Shown here one piece after another: positions 47,163 to 56,329 of a stretch of 64,000 nucleotides of DNA (position 1 is its first letter; each line of letters opens with the position of its first letter). This DNA comes from Bog-793 sp963803025. GTDB lineage: Bacteria; Actinomycetota; Acidimicrobiia; Acidimicrobiales; Bog-793. The stretch lies in contig CAWDKZ010000007.1 in the NCBI GenBank assembly GCA_963803025.1, positions 133,427-197,426 on the forward strand, written 5' to 3'. The position numbers were made by a program, and so were the translations under genes. The notes under the pieces are model-generated. The model searched no databases. It saw only the letters and a program-made list of their open reading frames with translations, and was not told where the DNA came from.

Positions 47163-47765
47163 ATGTCTGACCACAAACCTGGTGACGCCGACACGGCGCC
47201 GGTCGCGCCGGTGACCGAGGGGCTCATCCCTCCACCGCCTGGCGGCGGCGGGTTCGATGCGACCGTCCTCGGCGATGAGGTCTGGCCAGCTGAGGCGGCC
47301 AAGCGCGGCGTCCGTCTCCGTACGCCGACTGCGGTGCTGCTCGCGCTGGTGTTCATCGCCGGTGGTTTCTGGGGCGGGGCGGCGCTCCAGAAGAACGAGG
47401 GCAGCTCGAGCACCGGTGGCTTCACGGCGGCACGCGCGGCCTTCTCGCGGAGCGGGTTCTCGCGGTCAGGGGGCTCGTCGCTCTTCGGATCGGGGGGCGG
47501 CGCCACCGCCGGCACCGTCACCGACGTCATCGGCAAGACGCTCTACGTGACGACTTCGGCCGGCAGTCTCGTCAAGGTGACGCTCGGCCCGTCGACAAAG
47601 GTCACTCGAGACGCCGCTGCAACGCTCGCTGACCTGAAGATCGGCGACACGGTGATCGTCGAAGGAGTGAAGGCGTCATCCGGCGCCGTGACGGCTTCAT
47701 CGATCGCGGCGACCGCCGCCGGAGCGAGCTCCGGCCTCGGTGCCGCCGCGTTGAGCGGAGGCTAG
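47163..47765 (+). CDS. Membrane-anchored DUF5666-like protein of the export operon
   Basis: 200 residues. A cytoplasmic N-terminal stretch precedes one TM (TPTAVLLALVFIAGGFWGG), a Gly/Ser/Arg linker and a small beta-domain (GTVTDVIGKTLYVTTSAGSLVKVTLGPSTKVT to DLKIGDTVIVEGV). The latter resembles DUF5666/OB-like modules often encoded with MacAB systems. It starts 13 bp after the permease stop with an AGGGAG Shine-Dalgarno. It may sense or present the substrate outside the membrane; that is inference. Confidence 0.65.
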   Translation: MSDHKPGDADTAPVAPVTEGLIPPPPGGGGFDATVLGDEVWPAEAAKRGVRLRTPTAVLLALVFIAGGFWGGAALQKNEGSSSTGGFTAARAAFSRSGFSRSGGSSLFGSGGGATAGTVTDVIGKTLYVTTSAGSLVKVTLGPSTKVTRDAAATLADLKIGDTVIVEGVKASSGAVTASSIAATAAGASSGLGAAALSGG

Positions 47766-47863
47766 AGGGCTCGCGAGATCGCGACGGATGTCCCGGGTCG
47801 TTGCGGTCCGGGCTCTCGCGCCATCGGCCACGGCTCAGGCGCAGGACCGCACGAGAGGGCGCA

Positions 47864-48127
47864 TCATCGCACCGATCGCCGGGGAGCATCTCGTCTGGCG
47901 CGGAGGATCCGACCCCAGACAGCGCCGCGTGTGAGCACGCTGCGCGGCGACTCGGTTCCGGAGGGCAGGTCCTTTGCCCGCTCGTCCAAGGAGCGGCCAT
48001 CGCCGTTCGCCGGGTCGATGCAGCGTGATCGAGGACGCGCCGCCCCGAGGTCGTCGGGGACCCTCGCGCCCGTGCCACGTCCGGCGCCGGGCATCGCCCA
48101 GGCTGCCCACCGGTGAGCTTCGGTCAT
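47864..48127 (-). CDS. Possible 87-residue hypothetical protein downstream of leuS
   Basis: From the ATG at 48127 an open frame with GC-rich third positions encodes MTEAHRWAAWAMPGAGRGTG and onward to RRDAPRRSVR, 34 bp after leuS on the same strand. There is no Shine-Dalgarno and no domain I recognise. The high Arg content also fits a chance frame. The whole 47766-48161 gap contains nothing else I can support. Confidence 0.25.
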   Translation of the reverse strand: MTEAHRWAAWAMPGAGRGTGARVPDDLGAARPRSRCIDPANGDGRSLDERAKDLPSGTESPRSVLTRGAVWGRILRARRDAPRRSVR

Positions 48128-48161
48128 GGGAACCGGGGGAGGTGCCCGCTCGGCTCCGCGC

Positions 48162-50630
48162 TCAGCAGACGACGTTGACGAGGTTCGGCAGGCGGACGAC
48201 CACCCGGCGCGGAGTCCTTCCGCCGAGGAGCTCGGCAACCTTCGGCGACGCGAGTGCGAGGTCGACCGCCTCCTCCTCCGTGATCGACGCGTCGACGAGG
48301 ATCCGATCGCGCAGCTTGCCGTTCGTCTGCACGACCATGGTGACCTGCTCGTCGACCAGAAGCGACGCGTCTGCGACCGGCCACGGCTCCTCGTGCACGT
48401 GGCCGCCGTGGCGATGCTCCCAGGCCTCGGCCGCGAGGTGGGGGGCCATCGGCGCGAGCAGCTTGAGCATCGTGTCGATCGCGTCATCGACGACGTCGGG
48501 CTTGGCGCCCTCGCGTGCGGCCCGGTAGATCGCGTTCGTGAGCTCCATCAACGACGAGACGGCGGTGTTGAACTCGTAGCGGCCGAGGTCGGTCGTGATC
48601 GAGTGGATGGCGCGGTGCGTCGCGCGCCGCAGGTCGAGGTCCACCCCGGGGTTCGCCGCAGCTGGCGCGGGACCGACCGCGTCGGAATCCGGCTCACCCG
48701 CGACGGCGAGTCGCCACACCCGTCTCAGGTAACGGGAACAGCCCTCGATCATCTCGTCGGACTGGGGGGTCCAATCGAAGTCATCGACCGGGGGCGCGAC
48801 GAAGAGGTGGAAGAGCCGCAGCGCGTCGGCGCCCACCGTCTTGAAGTACTCGTCGGGCGAGATGACGTTACCCTTCGACTTCGACATGGCCCGGCCACCG
48901 AGCCGGATCATCCCTTGGCAGAACAGCTGCGTGAACGGCTCGCGGATCTCCTTCGGCGCCAAACCGAGATCGCCGAGCGCGCGGGTGTAGAAGCGTGCGT
49001 AGAGGAGGTGGAGGATCGCGTGTGTGATCCCGCCGATGTACTGGTCGACGGGCAGGAAGTGTCGCGCCGCCGCGATGTCAACGGGCTCGTCGTGGTCACG
49101 CGGCGAACAGAGCCGCATGAAGTACCACGACGAGTCGACGAAGGTGTCCATCGTGTCGGTCTCCCGGGTCGCCGGACCGCCACAGCGCGGGCAGGTCGCC
49201 TCGAGGAACGCCCTGTGGTGCTTGAGGGGTGATTCCCCGGTCGGCAGGAACTCGACATCCTCGGGCAACAGCACCGGGAGGTCGGCATCGGCGACCGCGA
49301 CGATCCCGTCGGCCGGGCAGTACACGACCGGGATCGGGCACCCCCAGTAGCGCTGCCGGCTGATCAACCAGTCCCGCAGGCGGTACTGCACCGAGCGCTC
49401 ACCGACGCCCCGGCCGATCAGCCACTCCGTCGCGCGCTCCTTGGCCGTGTCGACATCGAGCCCGTCGAGGAAGCCACTGTTGATCTTCGTGCCCGGTCCG
49501 GACCAGGCTTCGCCCGTGAAATCCTCGGGCGGTGCGACGGTGCGCACGACCGGGAGGCCGTGGGCGACGGCGAAGTCGTGGTCGCGCTGGTCCTCGGCGG
49601 GAACGGCCATGATCGCCCCGGTGCCGTAGGTCGCGATGACGTAGTCGGCGACGTAGATCGGCACCGGCTCACCCGTGAACGGGTTGACACAGTGGCTCCC
49701 GGTGAACACCCCCCGCTTTTCCGCCGAGATGTCAGCTTCCATTCGCTGCCGATCGGACTCGGTCGACGCTGCCCGGCAGAGCTCGGTGACCGCGTCCCGG
49801 CAGTCGGGGGTCGTGAGCTCGCCGACGAGGGGGTGTTCCGGGGCGAGGACGACGTAGGTGACGCCGAAGCCGGTGTCCGCGCGCGTCGTGAAAACCTCGA
49901 CGGATGTTTCGGGGTGGCCCGCGACCGGGAAGCGGAGCAGGACGCCGTCGGACCGGCCGATCCAGTTCCGCTGCATCGTCTTCACGCGGTCGGGCCAGTC
50001 GAGCCAGTCGAGCGCGGCGAGGATCTCGTCGGCATACTGCGTGATCCGGAGGAACCACTGTTCGAGGAGGCGGCGCTCGACCAAGTCGCCCGATCTCTCA
50101 CAGGTGCCATCGGCGAGCACCTGCTCGTTGGCGAGCACGGTCTGGCAGCCGGGACACCAGTTCACCGGGGCCTTCCCCCGATAGGCGAGGCCGGCCTCGA
50201 GGAGGCGCAGGAAGATGAGCTGGTTGAAGCGCATGTAGTCGGGATCGTGGCTCTTGAGCTCGCGGCGCCAGTCGTAGACGGCGCCGAGCCGGAGCACGCT
50301 CGCCCGCAGTTCGGCGATGCGCGCCTCGGTGTACTCCCGCGGATGTTGCGCGCCCTTGATCGCGGCGTTCTCGGCAGGCAGCCCGAACGAGTCGAATCCG
50401 AACGGCGAGAGCACCGCATGCCCCTGCATCGTCCGGAACCTGACCAGGACGTCGCCGAACGTGTAGTTGCGGACGTGACCTTGGTGGGCGGGCCCGCTCG
50501 GGTAGGGGTACATCGAGAGCACGTAGTAGGGAGGGCGCGCGTCGTCGAGGTCGACCTCGTACGTGCCCCATCCCGCCCAGCGTCTCTGCCAGCGCGGCTC
50601 AACCTCTGCGAAGTCGTAGTTCGCCCTCAT
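48162..50630 (-). CDS. leuS: Leucyl-tRNA synthetase
   Basis: 822 residues from the ATG at 50630, a normal length for bacterial LeuRS. The class I HIGH region is YPYPSGPAHQGHVRNYTFGDV near residue 42, the editing domain has EVFTTRADTGFGVTYVVLAPEH, and the catalytic KMSKS-equivalent is AMSKSKGNVISPDEY. ETDTMDTFVDSSWYFMR and the C-terminal anticodon-binding domain are also present. A TTG nine bases upstream is an alternative start. Confidence 0.95.
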   Translation of the reverse strand: MRANYDFAEVEPRWQRRWAGWGTYEVDLDDARPPYYVLSMYPYPSGPAHQGHVRNYTFGDVLVRFRTMQGHAVLSPFGFDSFGLPAENAAIKGAQHPREYTEARIAELRASVLRLGAVYDWRRELKSHDPDYMRFNQLIFLRLLEAGLAYRGKAPVNWCPGCQTVLANEQVLADGTCERSGDLVERRLLEQWFLRITQYADEILAALDWLDWPDRVKTMQRNWIGRSDGVLLRFPVAGHPETSVEVFTTRADTGFGVTYVVLAPEHPLVGELTTPDCRDAVTELCRAASTESDRQRMEADISAEKRGVFTGSHCVNPFTGEPVPIYVADYVIATYGTGAIMAVPAEDQRDHDFAVAHGLPVVRTVAPPEDFTGEAWSGPGTKINSGFLDGLDVDTAKERATEWLIGRGVGERSVQYRLRDWLISRQRYWGCPIPVVYCPADGIVAVADADLPVLLPEDVEFLPTGESPLKHHRAFLEATCPRCGGPATRETDTMDTFVDSSWYFMRLCSPRDHDEPVDIAAARHFLPVDQYIGGITHAILHLLYARFYTRALGDLGLAPKEIREPFTQLFCQGMIRLGGRAMSKSKGNVISPDEYFKTVGADALRLFHLFVAPPVDDFDWTPQSDEMIEGCSRYLRRVWRLAVAGEPDSDAVGPAPAAANPGVDLDLRRATHRAIHSITTDLGRYEFNTAVSSLMELTNAIYRAAREGAKPDVVDDAIDTMLKLLAPMAPHLAAEAWEHRHGGHVHEEPWPVADASLLVDEQVTMVVQTNGKLRDRILVDASITEEEAVDLALASPKVAELLGGRTPRRVVVRLPNLVNVVC

Positions 50631-50986
50631 CGGGGTCAAAGACTACCGAGCCGGGACGACCGATCTCCGTAGTCGTACCGCGCGCCCGAGACCGACGCGG
50701 CGTGGCCCCCGCTCGTTGGCTTTGACCCGGGATCGGCCGGGAACCGCGTTCGTGGCGCGCGCGTCCTCGTGGCGACGCCGTGTGTGGCACTGCGGGCGTG
50801 CGAAGCCGTGACGGCGCGACGTGCCGGGATTCTTCGGGCTCGCCGGAGGGGACGAGTGGTCTAATGACGGTGCGTGTGCGTCTCGGCCTAAGATCGCACT
50901 TCGCCGGGTTGGGCACGCAGCTCGCAGGCTGCTCGATCGCGTGGAGGTGGCAGACAGGTCTCCTAGGTTCGAGTAATCAGCCTCTC
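50631..50986. other. Intergenic region upstream of leuS and tRNA-Ala
   Basis: About 355 bp between divergent leuS and the tRNA gene. It must hold both promoters. I see no T-box-like element and no supported ORF. Confidence 0.4.
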
Positions 50987-51063
50987 GGGGGCGTAGCTCA
51001 GTTGGTAGAGCGCTTGACTGGCAGTCAAGAGGTTCGCGGGTTCGAATCCCGTCGCCTCCACCA
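50987..51063 (+). tRNA. tRNA-Ala (anticodon GGC)
   Basis: The acceptor stem GGGGGCG pairs with CGCCTCC (one G-U). The D arm is GCTC-AGTTGGTA-GAGC, the anticodon arm is CTTGA-CTGGCAG-TCAAG with anticodon GGC, and the T arm contains TTCGAAT. The encoded CCA is at 51061-51063. It reads GCC/GCU alanine codons. Its 3' half is the attachment site of the adjacent island; the resident tRNA is still complete. Confidence 0.95.
51018..51062 (+). repeat. Left attachment repeat inside tRNA-Ala
   Basis: 45 bases from the anticodon loop to the CC of the CCA end are identical to 56330-56374. Flanking bases on both sides differ, giving a clean core. This is the classical arrangement for a tyrosine-recombinase att site in a tRNA gene. 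Confidence 0.88.
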
Positions 51064-51070
51064 GGCTCTT

Positions 51071-51225
51071 TTATGAGAGTTGTGGCTGGTTGTATTTCTC
51101 GGTCAAGGCCCTGGCGAACTCAGCGGGCTGAGCGTGCCAAGGGCACTGTAGGGCCTTTCATAGTTGTCCTCGACGCGCCAGTCCTCGACGAGGACCTTGG
51201 CTTCGAGCACCGAGCCTGGGGACGA
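51071..51225 (-). pseudogene. IS3-family transposase (OrfB) 3' fragment
   Basis: On the minus strand VLEAKVLVEDWRVEDNYERPYSALGTLSP is the typical end of the IS3 integrase core. A frameshift follows, and the adjoining frame continues AEFARALTEKYNQPQLS to the TAA at 51071-51073. Only about 50 codons remain, directly after the tRNA. Confidence 0.75.
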
Positions 51226-51290
51226 GCTTCAATCCCGAGGTGCTGCGGGCGATCGCGTCGTTCTTTGGTCCACTAATACGGCCACCTGAC

Positions 51291-53633
51291 TTATGGTCTC
51301 GATTCGAACGAGGAAGGCTCAATGTCGCCGACGCCAGTGCTCGCCAGTTCGTCCGCGCGTGCCGTTGTCTGCTTACGCCCCATTCGTGCCGGCCACCAGT
51401 TCCACCGTCCGATCAGGGCCACAGTGGAGGGGACGAGGAGCGTCCGAACGAGGAAGGTGTCCATCAAGATGCCTACCGCGAGGCCGACGCCGACGTCTCG
51501 GATTTGGCCCCCGCTCGGACCACCCCCTCCCACTACTGCAAGTACGCCGAAAGTCCCCGCTAGGACGAGCCCGGCCGAGCTCACCGTCGGCCCGGTGCGT
51601 CCGACAGCGCGGACGACAGCGTCGCGAAGAGGCCTGGCCTGGGCCTCCTCGCGGATGCGGGTCATTACGAGGATGTTGTAGTCCTCGCCGAGCGCCAGCA
51701 GGAAGATGAACATAAGGAACGGAAGGATGAAGGTCAGTCCGCCACCGCCACCGATGTCGATGAAGACGATCGTCGCCACGCCGAGTGCCGCCAGGTACGA
51801 GATCGCCACGCTCACGATCAGGTACAACGGCGCCACGAGGCTTCGGAGCACAAGGGCGAGCAGCAGTGCGATCGCGAGGACGGCGATCGGGAAGATATCA
51901 ACGAGGTCGTGGTTCGAGGCGCTGCTCACGTCATAGATGGCTGCCGCCTCACCGGCGACGCCGTTGTCTGTCGCACCCGAACGCGCTGCCGCGTCCGCCA
52001 CGATCGTGCGAATAAGCGGCGTCGCATTCAGCGCGGCAGTACTCTGCTGTCCGCCGACGGTGAGTGTGGCCTCGAATTGGACTGTGCGGCCGTCGGAGCT
52101 CACAAAGAGCGCCGTGGAGCGGTAGGCGTTGTACTGGTTCGCAGGAACGGTGAGTCCCTTTGGTTCGGCAGGCAGGAGGGTGTTCGGCGGGCCGAGCTCG
52201 GAATGGAGCCGTGCGTAGGCAGTCGGGCTCAGCGTCGCTCCGTTCGGGTTGAACGGACCGGTGAGTCGGCGGAACTGCCCCGACGATCGCAGCACCGCCT
52301 CGGCGGTGGCGACTTCTGCCGGGTGATCCCAAACCGGCTGGTTGTAGGAAAAGACGAGGTTCGCCGGATTGGCGCTCGACTGCGGGAAGTGCTGGGCGAC
52401 GATGGCGTTGCCCGTCGCGGCGTCGGTGCCGGCTGGCGCGCTGAGCGCACCGCCAAAGCCCCCCGATCGATAGCCGAGTGCCCCGAGCGCAAGGCAGGCG
52501 AATATCACGACGCCAATGCCCAAGGTGCGTGCCGGCCGACGCACAAGGCTAGCGGCGATACGGCCCCAACTGCCCTCTTTGTTTGCAGCTGAGCCCAGCC
52601 GCGCGGGCCAGAACGCTGCCTTGCCGAAGATCGCGAGGAGTGCAGGCAGCAACGTGAGGCCAGCGATCAACATGACTGCGACGCCAATTGCAAGCGGGAT
52701 CCCGAGGTCCTGGTAGATGCCGAAGGTCGCGAACAGCAGGGTCAACAGGGCGAAGATGACCGTGCCCGCAGACGCGCTGATCGATTCGCCGACCCGTACG
52801 AGTGCGTGCTCGACTGCCGCTTTTGCCTCGAGACCGGCGCGGATCTCCTCTCGTACCCGGAAAACGAGGAAGAGGCCATAGTCGGTCCCTGCCCCGAGGA
52901 CGAGCACGATGAGAAGCAGCTCAGTGATCTCGGAGATCTTCAGGCCATGCATGCCTAGGCCGCCGATGAACCGTGTCGAGATGAGGAGGGCGAAGCCAGC
53001 AGGGAGAAGTGTCAAGAGCGGTGCGAGGAGGGAGCGGAAGATGAGGAGCAGGAGGATGATGATGAATAACAGCGAGAGGCTCTCGGTCTTGTTCCCGGTC
53101 GTGTTCGCGCTGTTCTGGTTGGCGACGTTCGTCGCCACCGAGCCAGCGAGACGGAGTTGGAGAGCCGGGGGCGCGCCGACCCGAGAGAACGTGGACTGCA
53201 GAGCGTCCACGACGGTCTTCTGCGCCGCGACATCGAACTGATTGACACGCACCAGGACCACCAGCTCGGCAGCTCGACCGTCACGCGAGACAGCGAGTTC
53301 CTTCGCGGAGATCACGCGCGACACTTGGCGTGCCGCGGTGACCTCCCGGGTGAGAGCAGCCTGGTCGGCGGCCGTCAACGGACCTCTGTCGTCCTCGCCG
53401 ACGACGATGATCTGGCTCTCGGTGTTCGCGTTGCCGAGGATCGGCGTCGCGAGCGTCGCTGCTCGCGAGCTCGGCGCGCTGGCGGGAAGGAACTGGCTGT
53501 TGTCGTTGTTCACCTCGCTCCCGAGCGACGGAAGCGCTTTCGCCGAGATGACGAGAAGGACGATCCACAGCACGACGATGAGCACTCGGAACCGGACGAC
53601 GAAGTGGCCGAGACCAGAGAAGAAGCGGCTCAT
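51291..53633 (-). CDS. MMPL/RND-superfamily transporter
   Basis: 780 residues with the duplicated RND topology: TM1 (FRVLIVVLWIVLLVISAKAL), an extracytoplasmic loop, TM2-6 with the GTDYGLFLVFRVREE motif, then TM7, a second loop and TM8-12 with GEDYNILVMTRIREE. These proteins export lipids, siderophores or hydrophobic drugs using the proton gradient; the two Asp-Tyr motifs are the expected proton relay. The gene diverges from a TetR regulator across a 200-bp gap with a palindromic operator, so regulated drug or metabolite export is likely. Confidence 0.9.
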   Translation of the reverse strand: MSRFFSGLGHFVVRFRVLIVVLWIVLLVISAKALPSLGSEVNNDNSQFLPASAPSSRAATLATPILGNANTESQIIVVGEDDRGPLTAADQAALTREVTAARQVSRVISAKELAVSRDGRAAELVVLVRVNQFDVAAQKTVVDALQSTFSRVGAPPALQLRLAGSVATNVANQNSANTTGNKTESLSLLFIIILLLLIFRSLLAPLLTLLPAGFALLISTRFIGGLGMHGLKISEITELLLIVLVLGAGTDYGLFLVFRVREEIRAGLEAKAAVEHALVRVGESISASAGTVIFALLTLLFATFGIYQDLGIPLAIGVAVMLIAGLTLLPALLAIFGKAAFWPARLGSAANKEGSWGRIAASLVRRPARTLGIGVVIFACLALGALGYRSGGFGGALSAPAGTDAATGNAIVAQHFPQSSANPANLVFSYNQPVWDHPAEVATAEAVLRSSGQFRRLTGPFNPNGATLSPTAYARLHSELGPPNTLLPAEPKGLTVPANQYNAYRSTALFVSSDGRTVQFEATLTVGGQQSTAALNATPLIRTIVADAAARSGATDNGVAGEAAAIYDVSSASNHDLVDIFPIAVLAIALLLALVLRSLVAPLYLIVSVAISYLAALGVATIVFIDIGGGGGLTFILPFLMFIFLLALGEDYNILVMTRIREEAQARPLRDAVVRAVGRTGPTVSSAGLVLAGTFGVLAVVGGGGPSGGQIRDVGVGLAVGILMDTFLVRTLLVPSTVALIGRWNWWPARMGRKQTTARADELASTGVGDIEPSSFESRP

Positions 53634-53791
53634 CAGAGGATCATCTGCTTTTCGTAGAAGGTGAGGTCACGATGCAGGGATGGGACGGGTGATCGTGAGC
53701 GTGTCTGGGCCTGCTCGAGCGTCTGGGTCTTGCTGGAGCTCTTTCGAACGCAAACCTCGATAGGGGTCCTGCCGTGGCGGTCCGCGTACGA

Positions 53792-53820
53792 TGTATGATT
53801 CTCATACAATGTATGATAAC
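53792..53820. promoter_or_regulatory. Palindromic operator between MMPL and TetR genes
   Basis: TGTATGA (53792-53798) and TCATACA (53802-53808) form a 7-bp palindrome with a 3-base centre. The half-site ATGTATGA recurs 18 bp downstream (53809-53816). It lies 20-40 bp before the tetR start in an AT-rich patch, the standard place for TetR autoregulation and control of the divergent transporter. Confidence 0.7.
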
Positions 53821-53834
53821 GTACTATGTACTAG

Positions 53835-54653
53835 ATGACAAAGGGCGAGACAGGACCTGCACCCGACCTCGACGACCTGTGGCGGCCCATCGGGCTCGCA
53901 GGCTCCAGGCGGAGCACCGGGCCGCGGGGGGCCCGAGCCCGGCAGTCGCCGCTGTCGGGCGACGAAATCGTGCGCACCGCCATCCGTTTGGCCGACGCCG
54001 AAGGGGCAGGGGCGGTCAACATGCGGCGCATCGCCCAAGAGCTCGCGTCGGGGACGATGTCGCTCTACTGGCACATCGCCGACAAGGACCACCTTCTCGA
54101 CCTCATGCTCGACGCCATCCAAGGCGAGGACCTGCCGGTCGAGGTGACTGAGGACTGGCGAGCCGACCTGGCTCAAATGGCCCGACGGGAAAGGGCCATC
54201 CTGTGGCGCCACCGGTGGGCCGTCGACTTCATCGGCGGCCGGCCGCCGTTCGGCCCTAACACTCTGCTCTTTATCGAGCAGAGCCTTGCCATCTTGGACA
54301 GCACTGGGGCCGACCTGCCCGAGGCCCTCAACGTTCTGACCTCGGTCAACACCTATGTGCTGGGAGCGGTCCTGCGTGAGATGCGAGAGCTGCTGGCCGA
54401 GCAAGAAGAACGGCGGTCCGGCCTTTCCCCCGAAGACGTCGAGGCCCAGGTGGCGGGGTGGCGTTCTCGGTTGGGACGCTCGGGGCTGTTCCCCCGGCTG
54501 GTGGGGCTCCTCGAACGAGGCATCGACCCCGCTGCACCCGAGACACGGGATGCCCGCTTCGAGTACGGCCTTGCCTGTCTCTTAGACGGGGTTGCTCAGA
54601 GGGTCACCGGCTCTCGAGGCGTGAAGCCTCGCACGAGTCGCCGGAGCCGGTAA
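53835..54653 (+). CDS. TetR/AcrR-family transcriptional regulator
   Basis: 272 residues. After a 37-residue disordered start, the HTH reads LSGDEIVRTAIRLADAEGAGAVNMRRIAQELASGTMSLYWHIADKDHLLDLM. The remainder resembles the tetracycline-repressor C-terminal ligand domain, including HRWAVDFIGGRPPFGPNTLLFIEQSL. The ATG at 53835 follows the palindromic operator closely. It most likely represses itself and the divergent MMPL gene until a transported compound binds. Confidence 0.88.
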   Translation: MTKGETGPAPDLDDLWRPIGLAGSRRSTGPRGARARQSPLSGDEIVRTAIRLADAEGAGAVNMRRIAQELASGTMSLYWHIADKDHLLDLMLDAIQGEDLPVEVTEDWRADLAQMARRERAILWRHRWAVDFIGGRPPFGPNTLLFIEQSLAILDSTGADLPEALNVLTSVNTYVLGAVLREMRELLAEQEERRSGLSPEDVEAQVAGWRSRLGRSGLFPRLVGLLERGIDPAAPETRDARFEYGLACLLDGVAQRVTGSRGVKPRTSRRSR

Positions 54654-54827
54654 GACTTGGGGCGGCCAGCGAAGTCGTGGACGCACAGCGATCAACGGCG
54701 CGGAGTGGTCTGCCACGAGAGCGAGTGGCGGTAGCCGTGGAGGGACTTCTACGCTGGACGAGTCGCGTAAGAAATGGGTCTGTTCGGATTGTGCGCAACG
54801 CACCGTTTGCCGCGCCCGGCGCCCGCT

Positions 54828-55508
54828 TCAGTGGACGACGAGTCCGAACCGCCTGGCCATTCGCTGTAATCCCGTCATGCCGTGCGTGATCGCCCGACGC
54901 TCGAGCTCGATGACCGGCGTGCGGTCGAACAGAGCCCAGCATTCGAAATCGGCGTGGCGCGACACGTAGCGGACACCGGCGAACGCCGGTTCACCCGAAA
55001 AGTCCTCGGCGTCGAACGTCCACTCGGCGATCAAGCGTGTAATCTGTCGGTCCCTGCCGCGAACGACTCCCACATCGAGGTAGTCGTAGCCGAGGTCGCC
55101 GAGTTCTTCGGCGAGTTCCTCGGTGAGGACCACGTGCGTCTCGGGTGCCTCGGCGTCGAGAAAGCGACTGGTCTTGTCAACAGCCACCCGAAGGGCGACC
55201 CGGCGGTGACGCCAATCGGCAGGAACGCTTCCCGGCGGCATGAAGCCTCGACTCTGCCAATCGTCGTCGGCTTCGAGGGCAGCGAGCATGGATGCCTTGA
55301 CTCTGAACCGAGCCAACGTTTCGGCGAAGCAACCGTCGAGTTTCGTCGCGAAGTAAATGGTGCCGTGCTCTGTCGAGTGGAAGCGGTTGCCTCCGGTTGC
55401 AAGCGACTCGTCGAGCGGGTCGAGGAAGCTTGGTTGCAACGCATCGTCAGCGCGAGCAACTCGCCATATCCCGCCGGTCGGCGGACCGACGAAGAGGAGC
55501 TGGGGCTC
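54828..55508 (-). CDS. RES-domain toxin, start unclear
   Basis: The RES fold is recognisable from IWRVARADDALQPSFLDPLDE, RFHSTEHGTIYFATKLDGCFAETLARFR through RVAVDKTSRFLDAEAPE, LAEWTFDAEDFSG-type sequence and GVRYVSRHADFECWALFDR. RES toxins of this class (MbcT, Res) degrade or phosphorolyse NAD+. The frame is open, but between the antitoxin stop and the conserved IWRVARA there is no ATG, GTG or TTG; the first is a TTG at 55439, inside the domain. Expression may need a rare start, coupling or frameshifting from the antitoxin, or the gene may be damaged. Confidence 0.7.
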   Translation of the reverse strand, partial: EPQLLFVGPPTGGIWRVARADDALQPSFLDPLDESLATGGNRFHSTEHGTIYFATKLDGCFAETLARFRVKASMLAALEADDDWQSRGFMPPGSVPADWRHRRVALRVAVDKTSRFLDAEAPETHVVLTEELAEELGDLGYDYLDVGVVRGRDRQITRLIAEWTFDAEDFSGEPAFAGVRYVSRHADFECWALFDRTPVIELERRAITHGMTGLQRMARRFGLVVH

Positions 55509-55911
55509 AGCCGCCCGCGACGAACGCCCGGGCCGCTGCGAGGACCGCCCGGAAGTGGTCGGCGGCGATCGCCTCGACGGGGGACTCGTTGTCGTCGAGC
55601 TGGGGATTGAGGCCGATGAACCATGCCCTGACGGTGTGGGGGGACTCGACGGACTGGACGAGCTGGAAGACTCCGTAGCCTTCGCGAAGCCGGCGATCGA
55701 TTGCGGGCTGGGGTCGGTTCTCACGCTTAGCCCAACGTCCGACACTCCCCGGGTCGGATACTCCTGCGAGCATGGCTGTGACGCGCTGACCGAGGTTCTC
55801 CTGTAGGAACTCGGCGACTTCGGCGATATCAAGGCTCACCGCCTTCCTGTGTGCGTATCTCTGCGCGCGAATGACGTGTTCGTCGATAGTCAACGAACGC
55901 ACCTCCCTCAT
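55507..55911 (-). CDS. Xre/MbcA/ParS-type antitoxin
   Basis: 134 residues from an ATG at 55911, directly upstream of and overlapping the RES frame. It has an N-terminal helix-turn-helix (DIAEVAEFLQENLGQRVTAMLAGVSDPGSVGRWAKRENRPQPA) and a C-terminal part with RAWFIGLNPQLDDNESPVEAIAADHFRAVLAAARAFVAG, the MbcA/ParS/Xre toxin-binding pattern. It should neutralise RES and repress the promoter. Confidence 0.75.
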   Translation of the reverse strand: MREVRSLTIDEHVIRAQRYAHRKAVSLDIAEVAEFLQENLGQRVTAMLAGVSDPGSVGRWAKRENRPQPAIDRRLREGYGVFQLVQSVESPHTVRAWFIGLNPQLDDNESPVEAIAADHFRAVLAAARAFVAGG

Positions 55912-56329
55912 CCTCCTGGAGTCATCGGGACAATTCCGCCAAGTGCATATTAACCGGATGCTGGTTCGATTACCAGCACAGTCACCGGCACGATTCCCGG
56001 CACAGACACCAGGGTAGCTACCGGCACCTTTCGCTTACGCCGGCCCGGTCCGGGAGGGGGAGGAGGATTCTCCGGGCTCACGCGCGCCCTTCTTGGCCGG
56101 CGTCGGCTGCTTCTGGAGAGCGGCTCACTCAGGTCTCCGGCAGTCCGGTCTCGCCAAACCCCCGAATGCCAAGTCGCCGGCGAGGCACTCAGACAACCTT
56201 CGCGTGTAGCCATTTGTGTAGCCAAGCGCTCAGACTCGACTGGACGCGGACAGAAGTCCAGGGACACAAGCACCTGGTCAGGGCCGCGCGGTGGACTCTG
56301 ATGGACGCCCGGATACTCATTCGATTTCC
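55912..56329. other. Right end of the island without a supported gene
   Basis: About 420 bp. A minus-strand frame has a Pro/Arg-rich stretch but no domain or Shine-Dalgarno. This is where an integrase would be expected, and none is there. The 56160-56330 part is less GC-rich than the flanks. Confidence 0.4.

Noticed and set aside
55950..56273. Minus-strand frame with a Pro/Arg-rich segment as the missing island integrase
   Set aside because: No tyrosine recombinase motifs (R-H-R-Y) and no start context.
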